DNA of 64,000 nucleotides from contig JADLFX010000107.1 in the NCBI GenBank assembly GCA_020849665.1, forward strand, positions 46,179 through 110,178. The letters are read 5' to 3'. The number at the start of each line of letters is the position of its first letter. Within the stretch, counting starts at the first letter, position 1. This document shows positions 18,564 to 27,373 of the stretch, piece by piece. This DNA comes from Planctomycetota bacterium (GTDB lineage: Bacteria; Planctomycetota; UBA1135; UBA2386). The notes below the pieces were generated by a model. That model had not been told where the DNA came from. It saw only the letters and a list, made by a program, of their open reading frames with translations, and ran no database searches. A program made the position numbers and the translations under genes.

Positions 18564-18688
18564 GGCTCGACGCGGACCGCATCCACCTCGGGGGGCGCGG
18601 CGACGGGCAGGGGCAGGTCGGCGAGCCAGGGCCGCTGCTGCGGGACCGTCGCGGCCAGGAAGATGCAGCACGCGGCCAGGAAGCCCAT
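18542..18688 (-). CDS. Very small exported peptide
   Basis: 48 residues beginning MGFLAACCIFLAATVPQQ, a hydrophobic leader with two adjacent cysteines that could be a lipobox. The rest is Pro/Val-rich. Unrecognised, and supported mainly by the overlap with the lipoprotein gene that follows and by the leader. Confidence 0.4.
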   Translation of the reverse strand: MGFLAACCIFLAATVPQQRPWLADLPLPVAAPPEVDAVRVEPWPEAWR

Positions 18689-18745
18689 GCGGGCAGCGTA
18701 GCCGATGGTGTCCGTGCGCCCGCGGGGGCGTAGGCTCCGCGCGCC

Positions 18746-20320
18746 ATGCACGCATCCGCCCTCGATCTCGAGGCTCTGGCGCGCGAGTTCGGTCCCGCCG
18801 CGCGCGACCGGAAGCTCGCGGCGCTGCAGGCCCTGGCCGATCGGCCCTCGCCGCGCGGGCGGCGCCTGCGCGCGCTGGAGGCCGCGCTCGAATTCCTGCG
18901 GGCGTATCCCGACGACGCGGAGATCCTCGCGCGGGTGCGCACGGCGGTCGCGCGGTTGCCGGCCACCGCGCGGGTCGTGCATCCGTTCTCGTACGACGTG
19001 GCGCGGCGCCTCTCCCGCCTGCATCCCGAAGGGATCGAGATCGCCTGGGACGAACTCGACGACGAGGGTCCCTTCCTCGAGGCGCTCGGCCTGCTCGTGA
19101 ACCCGGTCGATCAGCAGGGTCTGGACGACGAGGACGTGAGCCTGCAGGACTGGTGCGCCGCCGTGCGGCCCGCCGGTGTGCCGACGGACCTCGCGCTCTT
19201 CCTCCACCTGCTCGAGCGCTCCGGGTTGCCTGCGGCCGTGCGCGAGTTCCTGTTCACGCGCGCCGGCCTGCCGCTTGCCTTCACCGGGCCGGTGCGCCCG
19301 CGCATCGAGCTGCCCGGCCGGGCGCCCGTGTGCCAGGCCGAGCCGATCCCGCGCGCCCACTTCCCGATCCGCCCCGTGATCGAGACCCCGCTGCCCAGGC
19401 CGGCCCGCGGTGGCCAGGACGTGATCGACCTCGCGTTGCGCGCCCTCGCGGTGCGCGCGCTGGAGATCTACCCGCTGATCCACGCCAGCGCCGCGGCGGT
19501 CCGGGTGCACGCCCTGGAGCGCGGCATCCAGATCGCGGTGGTGGGGGTGGAGCCGCAGTGGCGCACGCCGCTCGAGTCGCTGTGGTTCTTCCTGGTGCTC
19601 AAGAACGGCGCGCCGATCGCCTACGGACCCGCGGGGATCTTCTGCGGCGTGTGCGAGATGGGGATCAACGTGTTCCCGGAGTTCCGTGGCGCCGAGATCC
19701 GGCTGGTGGATGCCCTCCTCATGCGCGTCCTGCATCAGGCGTACGGCGCGCGCCACTTCCATCTCGTGCCCTACGCCATGGGGCGGGACAACCCCGACGC
19801 GATCCGCAGCGGCGCGTTCTGGTTCTACCGCAAGCTGGGCTTCGTACCGACCAACCCCGGCGTCGAAGCCCTGGCGCGCGCGGAGGAGGCGCGCATGGCC
19901 GAGCAGCCGGGACACCGCAGCGACCGGCGCATGCTGCATCGCCTCTCCGACACCGCCGCGATGCTCGACCTGTCCGGCGGCCGCTGCCGGCCCTTCCCCT
20001 TCGGCGCACTCGGCCTCGCCCACTCCGCTTGGCTGGCGCGCGAGTTCGCCGGCGACCGCGCACGCGCGGCCCGCGTGTGCGCCGCCAGGATCCGCAGGCG
20101 GCTCGGCATCCCCGACTCGCTCGCGCTCGCCGGCCTCGCGCCCCTGCTCTGCCAGATCGAGGACCTGGCCGGATGGCCCCGGCGTGACCTGGACCTCTTG
20201 GGTCGCATCCTCGCGGCCAAGAGCGCGCCCTCCGAGTCCGCGGCCGAACCGCTCTTCCAGCGCCTGCCGCGCCTGGAGAACGCCCTGCGCGCGCTGGCCG
20301 GGACCGCCGTGCAGGATTGA
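18746..20320 (+). CDS. Conserved hypothetical protein with GNAT-like region
   Basis: 524 residues. The N-terminal 230 residues are helical and repeat-like (RRLRALEAALEFLRAYPDD and similar). The middle part has LWFFLVLKNGAPIAYGPAG, then CEMGINVFPEFRGAEIRLVDALLMRVLHQ and FWFYRKLGFVPTNPG, which together follow the layout of a GNAT acetyltransferase core (strand, acyl-CoA-binding turn, and the closing YRKLGF motif). No signal peptide. The substrate is unknown. The gene ends 32 bases before the left end of the tRNA-Cys island, so it is the last chromosomal gene before the insertion. Confidence 0.75.
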   Translation: MHASALDLEALAREFGPAARDRKLAALQALADRPSPRGRRLRALEAALEFLRAYPDDAEILARVRTAVARLPATARVVHPFSYDVARRLSRLHPEGIEIAWDELDDEGPFLEALGLLVNPVDQQGLDDEDVSLQDWCAAVRPAGVPTDLALFLHLLERSGLPAAVREFLFTRAGLPLAFTGPVRPRIELPGRAPVCQAEPIPRAHFPIRPVIETPLPRPARGGQDVIDLALRALAVRALEIYPLIHASAAAVRVHALERGIQIAVVGVEPQWRTPLESLWFFLVLKNGAPIAYGPAGIFCGVCEMGINVFPEFRGAEIRLVDALLMRVLHQAYGARHFHLVPYAMGRDNPDAIRSGAFWFYRKLGFVPTNPGVEALARAEEARMAEQPGHRSDRRMLHRLSDTAAMLDLSGGRCRPFPFGALGLAHSAWLAREFAGDRARAARVCAARIRRRLGIPDSLALAGLAPLLCQIEDLAGWPRRDLDLLGRILAAKSAPSESAAEPLFQRLPRLENALRALAGTAVQD

Positions 20321-20352
20321 GCCGGCCCCCTCGGCATGGCGCGGCGTGAGTG

Positions 20353-20398
20353 TGGAGGTGGTGGCCGGAATCGAACCGGCGTAGAGGGATTTGCAATC
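20353..20398 (-). repeat. Left attachment site (3' fragment of tRNA-Cys)
   Basis: Identical over 46 bases to 46396-46441. It runs from the CCA end of tRNA-Cys through the T arm to the anticodon loop (TTGCAA). Beyond 20398 the sequence diverges and no anticodon stem can form, so this is a scar and not a gene. Confidence 0.95.
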
Positions 20399-20749
20399 GG
20401 AAGAGGTGGTTCCGGGGCCGCGCAGACGACCCTACCCTAGATCCTCGCTGACGGGCTCTATTCGGCGATTCTCGGCATCGCTCAATCTTGGCCGCAGGCA
20501 CCGAACGGAACCCGAAACGGTGCGTTGCCGGGGGCGGAATGGTACCGAGAATGGTACCGGCCTGCGCTGCAGCTCGCCGGCGCGATCAGCGGGCTGCGTC
20601 GCCCTGGACTTGTGGGGAACCCTCCGCACTCACGTTGACGCCGGCAGCAGCCCAGGGGCACGCGAAGTGGGGGTGGCCTGCAACGCCAGGATGGCGTTCG
20701 GATCCTTGAGGAGCACGGTCCCGGATCTCCTGTTCGTCCGCGTGGGGCT
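20399..20749. other. Island left arm, no gene seen
   Basis: 351 bases without a convincing reading frame. It holds the left copy of the double-box repeat (20536-20559) and probably the integrase arm region of the left attachment site. Confidence 0.6.
20536..20559 (+). repeat. Left copy of the 24-bp island-end repeat
   Basis: Contains two TGGTACCG boxes with starts 12 bases apart. It matches 46313-46336 with one mismatch and in the same orientation. As each copy lies inside the island about 60-140 bases from an attachment core, integrase arm-type or excisionase binding is likely. Confidence 0.7.
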
Positions 20750-20995
20750 CTAGCCCACCGCTGGTGGCCCGTCCGTGGCCGGGTCAAACTGGCGGGGGGA
20801 GAACACGCCGGGCCCGTGCCTGCGACGCACCACCGCGAGCATCTCGTCGCCCAGATCCTCGTAGAATAGGTATGTACGAGGCGCGCGTGGGAAGAACCGG
20901 CCAACCACATCCCGTAGGAACGCGCCGTCGGGGCCCTTGATGAACTCTCCGTTGAGAGTCTGCTGGACCGCGCAATCGAAGCCTACTTTCTTCAT
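20750..20995 (-). CDS. Small hypothetical protein
   Basis: 81 residues beginning MKKVGFDCAVQQTLNGEF. Unrecognised; no signal or membrane segment. Its ATG overlaps the TGA of the preceding small gene as ATGA, which argues that both are translated. Near the left end of the island it is probably an element accessory gene. Confidence 0.5.
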   Translation of the reverse strand: MKKVGFDCAVQQTLNGEFIKGPDGAFLRDVVGRFFPRAPRTYLFYEDLGDEMLAVVRRRHGPGVFSPRQFDPATDGPPAVG

Positions 20996-21162
20996 GCGTG
21001 TGGGCCAAGCAACTGTCGTGCCACCACGCTCGTCGAGCCGTCGGCGACGCGCTGCCCAAGAACAAGCAGGGTGACCACGCCACTAGGTGGCCGTGCACCT
21101 TGAGTGGTGGTCTCGACGCTCCCCTCTCGTCCTCGCGGGTTCCCTGTGTACGCATCCACCAT
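20992..21162 (-). CDS. Small hypothetical protein
   Basis: 56 residues from MVDAYTGNPRGREG. The ATG at 21162 has AGGTGAT about 7 bases upstream; the frame continues open further upstream, so a longer form is possible. SGVVTLLVLGQRV is a short strand-like segment. Unrecognised. Coupled to the next gene by an ATGA overlap. Confidence 0.45.
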   Translation of the reverse strand: MVDAYTGNPRGREGSVETTTQGARPPSGVVTLLVLGQRVADGSTSVVARQLLGPHA

Positions 21163-21553
21163 CGCCACATCACCTAGGTGCGCACGGGTGAAGCGAGGGC
21201 GGACACGGCGAATGAAGGCCGGTACCGGACGCCGGCACCACCGGAATGCCTCCCTTCCCAGGGGGTGGAGAGGGGTGGGTGCCTTGCAGAGCGGGTCCTT
21301 CGGAAGGCCGCCGGATGTTGAGGCTCCGTGTACGACCGCGGTCAAGTTTCGGTGGAGGCATGGTCAACTTGCTCAAGGACCCCGGGGTGCGCGATGCAAG
21401 ACGGCACGGGCGAGGGGCTGGAGCCTCGGCCGCGGCCGCTCGACCGGGAGCCGCCCCGCGCGACGCGCTGCCAGCCGTGCCCCCAGGGGCAGCCAGCGGA
21501 TGGACCCATGGCCTCAACCGCTTCCCCGCTGGCGCTCCCCGCCTGGAGGCTCC
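21163..21553. other. Gap with no convincing gene
   Basis: 391 bases between two minus-strand gene groups. Frames are open but read as composition-driven noise, with no start signals. It should contain the promoter of the small gene pair. Confidence 0.4.
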
Positions 21554-22054
21554 CTACCGCGGAGCCGGGGTCGCAGGCTGGGCACCATCGGCGGGCGCAT
21601 TCTGGGCCTTCCGCTCGGCCCGCCTCGCTTCGAGCTGCCGCAGGAACTCCATCATCCGCAGCGTGGTCGCGGCCTCATCGTGGACCGGGGACGCATCCTG
21701 CAGGACCTTGTGGGCCTTGAGCACCACCCGGAATGCAGCGAGAGCGTTCCGGGGCGAGCCGTTGTCGATGATGCCCTCCATCCGGGCTAGCCCCTTGAGC
21801 ATCAGGGAGGCGACCCGCTCCTGCGTCACGTCACGGACGAGGTCCGCGTACTCCGGAGAGTCCAGGATGCGGCGCACTGCCCAGGGGTGCAGCCCGGAGC
21901 GCTCCGCGAGCGCATCGACGGAGAGCGCAACCGCCGGGTCGCAGGCCGCCGCGACGACGAGCCGCACCGCCGCGAGGCGGCGCCGAGCCGCCGAGCCAGG
22001 CTCGCGGGAGGCCGGCCGCGCCTCCGGGGGGCCTTGACAGCCGCGCGTGGTCAT
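21554..22054 (-). CDS. HTH protein, terminase-small-subunit-like
   Basis: 166 residues from the ATG at 22054, chosen because AGGAGG lies 10 bases upstream; another ATG at 22063 is too close to that site. The N-terminal part has a helix-turn-helix (VDALAERSGLHPWAVRRILDSPEY). The C-terminal part is helical: VASLMLKGLARMEGIIDNGS, AAFRVVLKAHKVLQD and MMEFLRQLEARRAER, suitable for oligomerisation. The architecture resembles phage terminase small subunits or related DNA-binding adaptors; this is a shape argument and not a firm family assignment. In satellites such a protein redirects packaging by a helper phage. Confidence 0.55.
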   Translation of the reverse strand: MTTRGCQGPPEARPASREPGSAARRRLAAVRLVVAAACDPAVALSVDALAERSGLHPWAVRRILDSPEYADLVRDVTQERVASLMLKGLARMEGIIDNGSPRNALAAFRVVLKAHKVLQDASPVHDEAATTLRMMEFLRQLEARRAERKAQNAPADGAQPATPAPR

Positions 22055-22313
22055 CGGTTCCATGCCTCCTGTGCCGCGTGCAACGCCGGGCACCCACCGT
22101 GTGCTTGGTGAGCGAGGGGCGATGAATCGGGGCCTGCGAGCCTCCACGGGGTCGGGGCGTGGCCGATCAGGCTGCACGAAAACACCCGCACCCGGAACTG
22201 CCGGCGATGCCACGCTTGGCCCGACGAACAACGCAGCCTCGGCCGCCACGAACGGCGATCCAGACCACGCAGAGTCCCCGCACCGGTGCGCTGAACGGTG
22301 CTCCGAACCCGCA

Positions 22314-22859
22314 TCAGTCGGCCTCCCACCCCGGGACGCGGTCTCTGGCCTCCCGTCCCTCGTAGCCCCAGCGGGTGGAGGCGACGCCTTCCAGGTCCTT
22401 CGCCGTGGGGCTCTCGGCGACCTCCGCCACTTCGCCGTCGGCCGACCTGCCCCCGGCCAGCTCCTCGACGCTTCGCAGACGCTCGTACTCTGCGCGGGGC
22501 AACACGACGTGGCCCTTCACGAATCGTCCGGGCGGACCCCAGAGGAATCGGAAGTCCTCGGCCACGAGGTAGTGGTGCTCGATCACGCCGCCCTCCTTGC
22601 CACCGAACTTCGCCTGGCAGAGCCTCCCCGACACGAGCATGTGGTCCCCCTGCTTCTTGCCGTACTTGCGCAGGGTCTCCGCGGCTCCGCCGAACAGGAC
22701 GACCCGGATGGTGAGCTGCTCGCGCTTCCACTGCTGCCGCACCACGCGCAGCCGGAACTCGCCGACCAGCAGCGGCGGCTCCGTGGCCTTGCGCTTGGCG
22801 TTCCGGTAGCGCGGCTCGGTCGCGATCGTGCCGGCAAGGGTGCACTGGTTGAAGAACAT
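22314..22859 (-). CDS. ssb: Single-stranded DNA-binding protein
   Basis: 181 residues. The N-terminal OB fold is clear: MFFNQCTLAGTIATEPRYRN, the strand FRLRVVRQQWKREQLTIRVVLFGGAAETLRKY, and KKQGDHMLVSGRLCQAKF. The C-terminal 70 residues are acidic and low complexity and end in GWEAD, not the canonical DDDIPF tip, as often seen in phage and element SSBs. It should coat single-stranded DNA during replication or recombination of the element. It probably works with the island primase and DUF3631 protein 20 kb away. Confidence 0.85.
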   Translation of the reverse strand: MFFNQCTLAGTIATEPRYRNAKRKATEPPLLVGEFRLRVVRQQWKREQLTIRVVLFGGAAETLRKYGKKQGDHMLVSGRLCQAKFGGKEGGVIEHHYLVAEDFRFLWGPPGRFVKGHVVLPRAEYERLRSVEELAGGRSADGEVAEVAESPTAKDLEGVASTRWGYEGREARDRVPGWEAD

Positions 22860-23338
22860 GCTGGGTGGCTGCCCAACGCAGCGAGGGCAGACTGCACTCC
22901 CTGCAGGCACGGTGCAAGGTCCCCAGGCGGGGTTTGCCGTGCCGCCGCTTCCCCACCCGATCAATGGTGCCAGATCCCCGGCGGCCTACATCACGCGTTC
23001 GGGACGTGGCCTGGCGACACGTCGCCCCATCGCAGGTCCTCGACCCCGGGCGCGAGCTTCAAGCGTGTACACACAGCGTCCAGTGGTTCAGGCGTAGTCG
23101 GATGTGCCAGCATGGGGAAGGTCCGAGCACAACCGGCGAGCAGTGCACGATCGAGCGGACGTCTGCCCCCTGTAGTCGCGCTGTGACCTGGGGGAGCCCT
23201 ATAGACTCGCGGCACGCGAGGACTGCTTCGCCTTGGCTGGGCACGCAACGTTGTGCATGATCCTCTGAGACGGGAACCCGTTGGCGGCCGGCCGACTCAT
23301 TCGGAGGCGGCATCCGCCCCACGAAGTGCGCCGCGAGC
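22860..23338. other. Divergent intergenic region, no gene seen
   Basis: 479 bases between the divergently transcribed ssb and methyltransferase genes. TATAGACT at 23200-23207 could be a -10 element for the methyltransferase, with no good -35 box. No repeat or hairpin stands out. Confidence 0.4.
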
Positions 23339-26300
23339 ATGAGCCAGCCCTCCACTCCGTTTCTCGCCGACTTTCAGCAGCGTCGCCTCACCTTCGACGG
23401 CAAGGTCCCGTTCGAGCCGGTCGGGCTGGCTCTCGGCAAAGGAGCATCGGCTCTGGAAGTCGCGATCGCCCGTGCCGACCAGGCGCCTTCGCAGCCGTCT
23501 CTCCGGTCGACCTGGAAGGCGCGCCAAGGTGGCCGACCCGCTCCGCTCTTGCTCGTCGTGCTCCATGGCGACCGCGCCTCGATCTGCGGACCAGCCGGTG
23601 ACGACCCCCCGGCCCACGTGGGCCTCGATCGCGGGCAGGTCGAGCGGATCTGTCGCGAGGCGCTGCTGGCTCCAGATCGGCACGCAGCCCACCGCGCCCT
23701 GCGCGATTCGCTGCCGGCGCTCACGTCCACACTATCCGGCGTCCGCAACGAGGGCTACCTCGCAACCCACGAGCTGCAGGCGGGCGCTCGGCAGCGCGAG
23801 GATTGGTCGAACGCTCTGAAGCTTGCACGGCCGGCGCTGCAGAAGCGCGGCCACGATCAACTCCGCGCCCTCGGCTTCCTCGTCGAGCCATGCGACCGGG
23901 TGACGTCGATCCTCCGGAGTGCCGACCAGAAGAAGCTCGGCATCGCCGTGTTGCTCGAATCCGCCGAGTCGCCGGAGTTGCAGACCAGCAGGTTCGGCGA
24001 CCTCTCCCCGGTTGCCTACGCGCTGTCGGTCGCCGATCGCGAGAACCTCCCGTACGTCCTGGTGCAGCACGGCAACAAGCTGCGGGTCTACCCGACTCGC
24101 GTCGGTGTCGGCGTCGGCCGGCGCGGTCGCAGCGAGACCTACATCGAGGTGCACACGACCCTGCTCCGGGACGACGACGCCGGGTTCTTGTGGTTGCTGT
24201 GCTCGGCGGAGGCACTGCGTCCCGATGGCTCGCTGGAGCAGTTGCTCGCCGACAGCAAGCGGTTCGCGGGGGACCTTGCGGCCCAGTTGCGCGAGCGCAT
24301 CTACGACCACGTGGTGCCGGTGCTCGCCGAGGGCATCGTCGCCGCTCGCAGGCTCAGGAAGCCGACCGCCACTGATCTCGCCGAGACATACGAGATGACG
24401 CTGACGGTCCTGTTCCGGCTGCTGTTCATCGCGTACGCCGAGGACAAGAACCTCCTGCCGTACGCGCACAATGACCTGTACCAGCGACGCTCGCTCAAGA
24501 CGAAGGCGCAGGAGCTACTGGAGGGTGCCAGAAGCAACCAGACTTTCGGGGACGGGACGACGCGCTGGGACGAGTTGAAGGCCATCTTCCGTGCCGTCAA
24601 CCAGGGGAACCGCGAATGGGGTGTCCCAGGCTATGACGGCGGGCTGTTCACGACCGATCCCGAGGTGGCGAAGGTCGGTGCGCTGCTCGAGCAGCTTCAA
24701 CTGCCTGACACTGTGGTCGGTCCGGCCCTGCGCGATCTGCTGCTGGTGAAGACCGAGGAAGGACTAGGCCCAGTCGACTTCCGCAGCCTCGGCGTCCGCG
24801 AGTTCGGGACGATCTACGAAGGTCTGCTGGAGAGCGAGCTGTCTGTCGCCGAGGACGACCTCGCGACCGACAAGCAGGGCAACTACCGGCCCGCCAAGGC
24901 ACGGGACACCGTGTGCGTCCCCAAGGGCCACGTCTACCTGCACGACGCGTCGGGTGCGCGCAAGTCGACCGGCTCCTACTTCACGAAGTCCTTCGCGGTC
25001 GAGCATCTTCTGGACCGTGCGCTCGAACCCTCACTCGACGCGCACTACGCACGACTGGATGCGCTGCCGGACGACGAGGCCGCTGCGCAGTTCTTTGACT
25101 TCCGCGTGGCAGACCTGGCCATGGGATCGGCGCACTTCCTCGTCGCCGCCGTGGACCACATCGAACGCGGCTTCACAGGCTACCTTGCGAAGCGCCGGCT
25201 CCCAGCCGTGTTCGCCGAGTTGCAGACGCTGCGGCAGGCGGCCCTGACCGCGCTCGACACATTGAAGGATTCGTTCGAGATCGAGGACGACAAGCTGCTG
25301 CGCCGGCTCATCGCCCGGCGCTGCATCTACGGCTGCGACATCAATCCCGTCTCCGTGCAGCTTGCGCGACTTGCCATCTGGATCCATACCTTCGTGCCAG
25401 GACTGCCCCTGTCGTTGCTGGACCACAACCTCGTGTACGGCAACTCGCTGGTCGGGATCGCGCACCTGCGCGAACTGGACCGGGATGTATCTGGGAAGGG
25501 AGGCGACGCCGGCTTTCTGCGGTACTTCGCCGGCAAGCTGTTGGGTGCGGCCAAGGAACCGCTGCAACGTCTGGCCCGTATCGCCGACACGACGCCAGCC
25601 GAGGTCGGGCGCGCACGCCGTGCGATGGACGCGGCTCGCACGGCGCTGGAGGTGCCCAAGGACTTCCTCGATACGTTCACCGCGAGCCGCGTGCTTGGTT
25701 CGGCGCTGCCGATGGACGTCGAGAAGTGGTCGACGGTGCGCGGCGAGATCCTGAAGGACAAGGACATGCAGGCGACGCTGCGCACGCTGCGCGAGATGCA
25801 GATGATGCACTTCCCGATCGCCTTCCCGGAGGTGTTCCTACGCAGCCGACCGGGGTTCGACGTCATCGTGGGCAACCCGCCGTGGAAGGAAGCGACGCTG
25901 GAGGAGGACATGTTCTGGGTGCGCTACCTGCCCGGTGGATTGAGGCGCGCCCTTGCGCCAGCCGAGCAGGTCCGCATGAAGGAGAAGCTGAGGCGCGAAC
26001 GCCCAGACTTGTTCGCCAAGTACCAACGGGAGCTGCGCGACACTGAAACACTGAGGAGGGTCCTCGGGTCAGGGACGTTCCCTGGCATGGGCACGGGCGA
26101 CCCAGACCTCTACAAGGCCTTCTGCTGGCGATTCTGGGACCTCATCGCCGATGGCGGTTGGATCGGGGTCGTGCTGCCTCGATCCGCCTTGGCAGCAAAG
26201 GGCACCACCCTGTTCCGCCAGCGGGTTTTCGGCGAGGCAGACGGCGTCGACATCACCACGCTTCTCAACACCAGGGGGTGGGTCTTCGACGAGGCCGAGC

Positions 26301-27373
26301 ACCGCTACACGATCGGACTCGTCGCGTTCCAGAAGCGCCGCGTGGACAACACTCTCGTGAAACTGCGCGGCCCGTACGCCAGCCGCGAGGCGTACGGGGC
26401 CATGGTCCTACGGGAGCCGTCCGTCTTCTACGGACACGACATCGCGATGTGGAACGACACGGCGTCGCTGCCCCTGCTGCCCTCCGAGCACTCCGTGGAG
26501 GTGTTCGCCCAGTTGCGCAAGTCGCCACGCTTGGATCTAGATGATGCCAAGTCCTGGCGGGCACGCCCGCATCGCGAACTGGATGCGACGAACGACAAGG
26601 ACCTGATGGACGTCAAGGCCAAGGACTGTCCGAAGGGGTTCTGGCCGGTGTTCAAGGGCGAGTCCTTCGATTTGTGGACGCCGGACACGGGCACGTACTA
26701 CGCGTGGGCTGATCCCGACATACTCACGGCCGAGCTTCAGGACCGTCGGGCTCGTAGTGCTGGGAGAGCAAACTCGGCCTACGGGGAGTTCCCCAGGGCG
26801 GTGCTGCAGGACAAGTCGGCGCTCCCATGCTTGCATGCCCGAATCGCGTTCCGCGACGCCACTAAGTGGGACAACACTCGGACCGTGATTGCCTGCCTTG
26901 TGCCGCCGCGCGTCTTCATCGCGAACCAAGCCCCGTTCCTGCTGTGGCCTCGCGGGGACGCAAGGGACCAAGCGTTCCTCCTTGGTGTGCTCTGCTCGCT
27001 GCCGCTGGACTGGTACGCACGACGATTCGTCGAGACACACGTGAACTACTTCGTCTTCAACCCGATCCCGGTGCCCCGCACGCCACGTGGCACTCCGCTC
27101 TGGCAGCGTTGCGTGGAACTCGCGGCCCGCCTTGCGTGTCCCGATGATCGCTTCCGTGTCTGGGCGAAGGACGCCGGCACACAGTGCGGCCCGCTCGCCG
27201 ACGACGACAGGGAAGACATGATCCGCGAGCTGGATGCCGTCGTGGCGCACTGCTACGGCCTGACCCAGAAGCACCTCGTGCACATCTTCGAGACCTTCCA
27301 CGAGGGCTGGAACTACGAAGAACGACTGCGCGAGACCCTCAAGCACTTCAAGGCGTGGAAGGACCGGACATGA
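23339..27373 (+). CDS. Eco57I-type DNA adenine methyltransferase, first gene of a two-gene module
   Basis: 1344 residues, no signal peptide. Residues 1-330 lack a recognisable nuclease motif. Residues about 340-400 carry the family segment VLFRLLFIAYAEDKNLLP. AdoMet motif I is DLAMGSAHFL at 592-601, followed by LLDHNLVYGNSLVG, and the catalytic motif IV is NPPW at 846-849, the N6-adenine type. GDPDLYKAFCWRFWDLIADGGWIGVVLP and a C-terminal target-recognition region follow. Large methyltransferases of this kind occur in type IIG, BREX, class 1 DISARM and related systems. The TGA overlaps the ATG of the PLD-helicase gene (ATGA), so the two proteins are made together. It probably marks self DNA. 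Confidence 0.9.
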   Translation: MSQPSTPFLADFQQRRLTFDGKVPFEPVGLALGKGASALEVAIARADQAPSQPSLRSTWKARQGGRPAPLLLVVLHGDRASICGPAGDDPPAHVGLDRGQVERICREALLAPDRHAAHRALRDSLPALTSTLSGVRNEGYLATHELQAGARQREDWSNALKLARPALQKRGHDQLRALGFLVEPCDRVTSILRSADQKKLGIAVLLESAESPELQTSRFGDLSPVAYALSVADRENLPYVLVQHGNKLRVYPTRVGVGVGRRGRSETYIEVHTTLLRDDDAGFLWLLCSAEALRPDGSLEQLLADSKRFAGDLAAQLRERIYDHVVPVLAEGIVAARRLRKPTATDLAETYEMTLTVLFRLLFIAYAEDKNLLPYAHNDLYQRRSLKTKAQELLEGARSNQTFGDGTTRWDELKAIFRAVNQGNREWGVPGYDGGLFTTDPEVAKVGALLEQLQLPDTVVGPALRDLLLVKTEEGLGPVDFRSLGVREFGTIYEGLLESELSVAEDDLATDKQGNYRPAKARDTVCVPKGHVYLHDASGARKSTGSYFTKSFAVEHLLDRALEPSLDAHYARLDALPDDEAAAQFFDFRVADLAMGSAHFLVAAVDHIERGFTGYLAKRRLPAVFAELQTLRQAALTALDTLKDSFEIEDDKLLRRLIARRCIYGCDINPVSVQLARLAIWIHTFVPGLPLSLLDHNLVYGNSLVGIAHLRELDRDVSGKGGDAGFLRYFAGKLLGAAKEPLQRLARIADTTPAEVGRARRAMDAARTALEVPKDFLDTFTASRVLGSALPMDVEKWSTVRGEILKDKDMQATLRTLREMQMMHFPIAFPEVFLRSRPGFDVIVGNPPWKEATLEEDMFWVRYLPGGLRRALAPAEQVRMKEKLRRERPDLFAKYQRELRDTETLRRVLGSGTFPGMGTGDPDLYKAFCWRFWDLIADGGWIGVVLPRSALAAKGTTLFRQRVFGEADGVDITTLLNTRGWVFDEAEHRYTIGLVAFQKRRVDNTLVKLRGPYASREAYGAMVLREPSVFYGHDIAMWNDTASLPLLPSEHSVEVFAQLRKSPRLDLDDAKSWRARPHRELDATNDKDLMDVKAKDCPKGFWPVFKGESFDLWTPDTGTYYAWADPDILTAELQDRRARSAGRANSAYGEFPRAVLQDKSALPCLHARIAFRDATKWDNTRTVIACLVPPRVFIANQAPFLLWPRGDARDQAFLLGVLCSLPLDWYARRFVETHVNYFVFNPIPVPRTPRGTPLWQRCVELAARLACPDDRFRVWAKDAGTQCGPLADDDREDMIRELDAVVAHCYGLTQKHLVHIFETFHEGWNYEERLRETLKHFKAWKDRT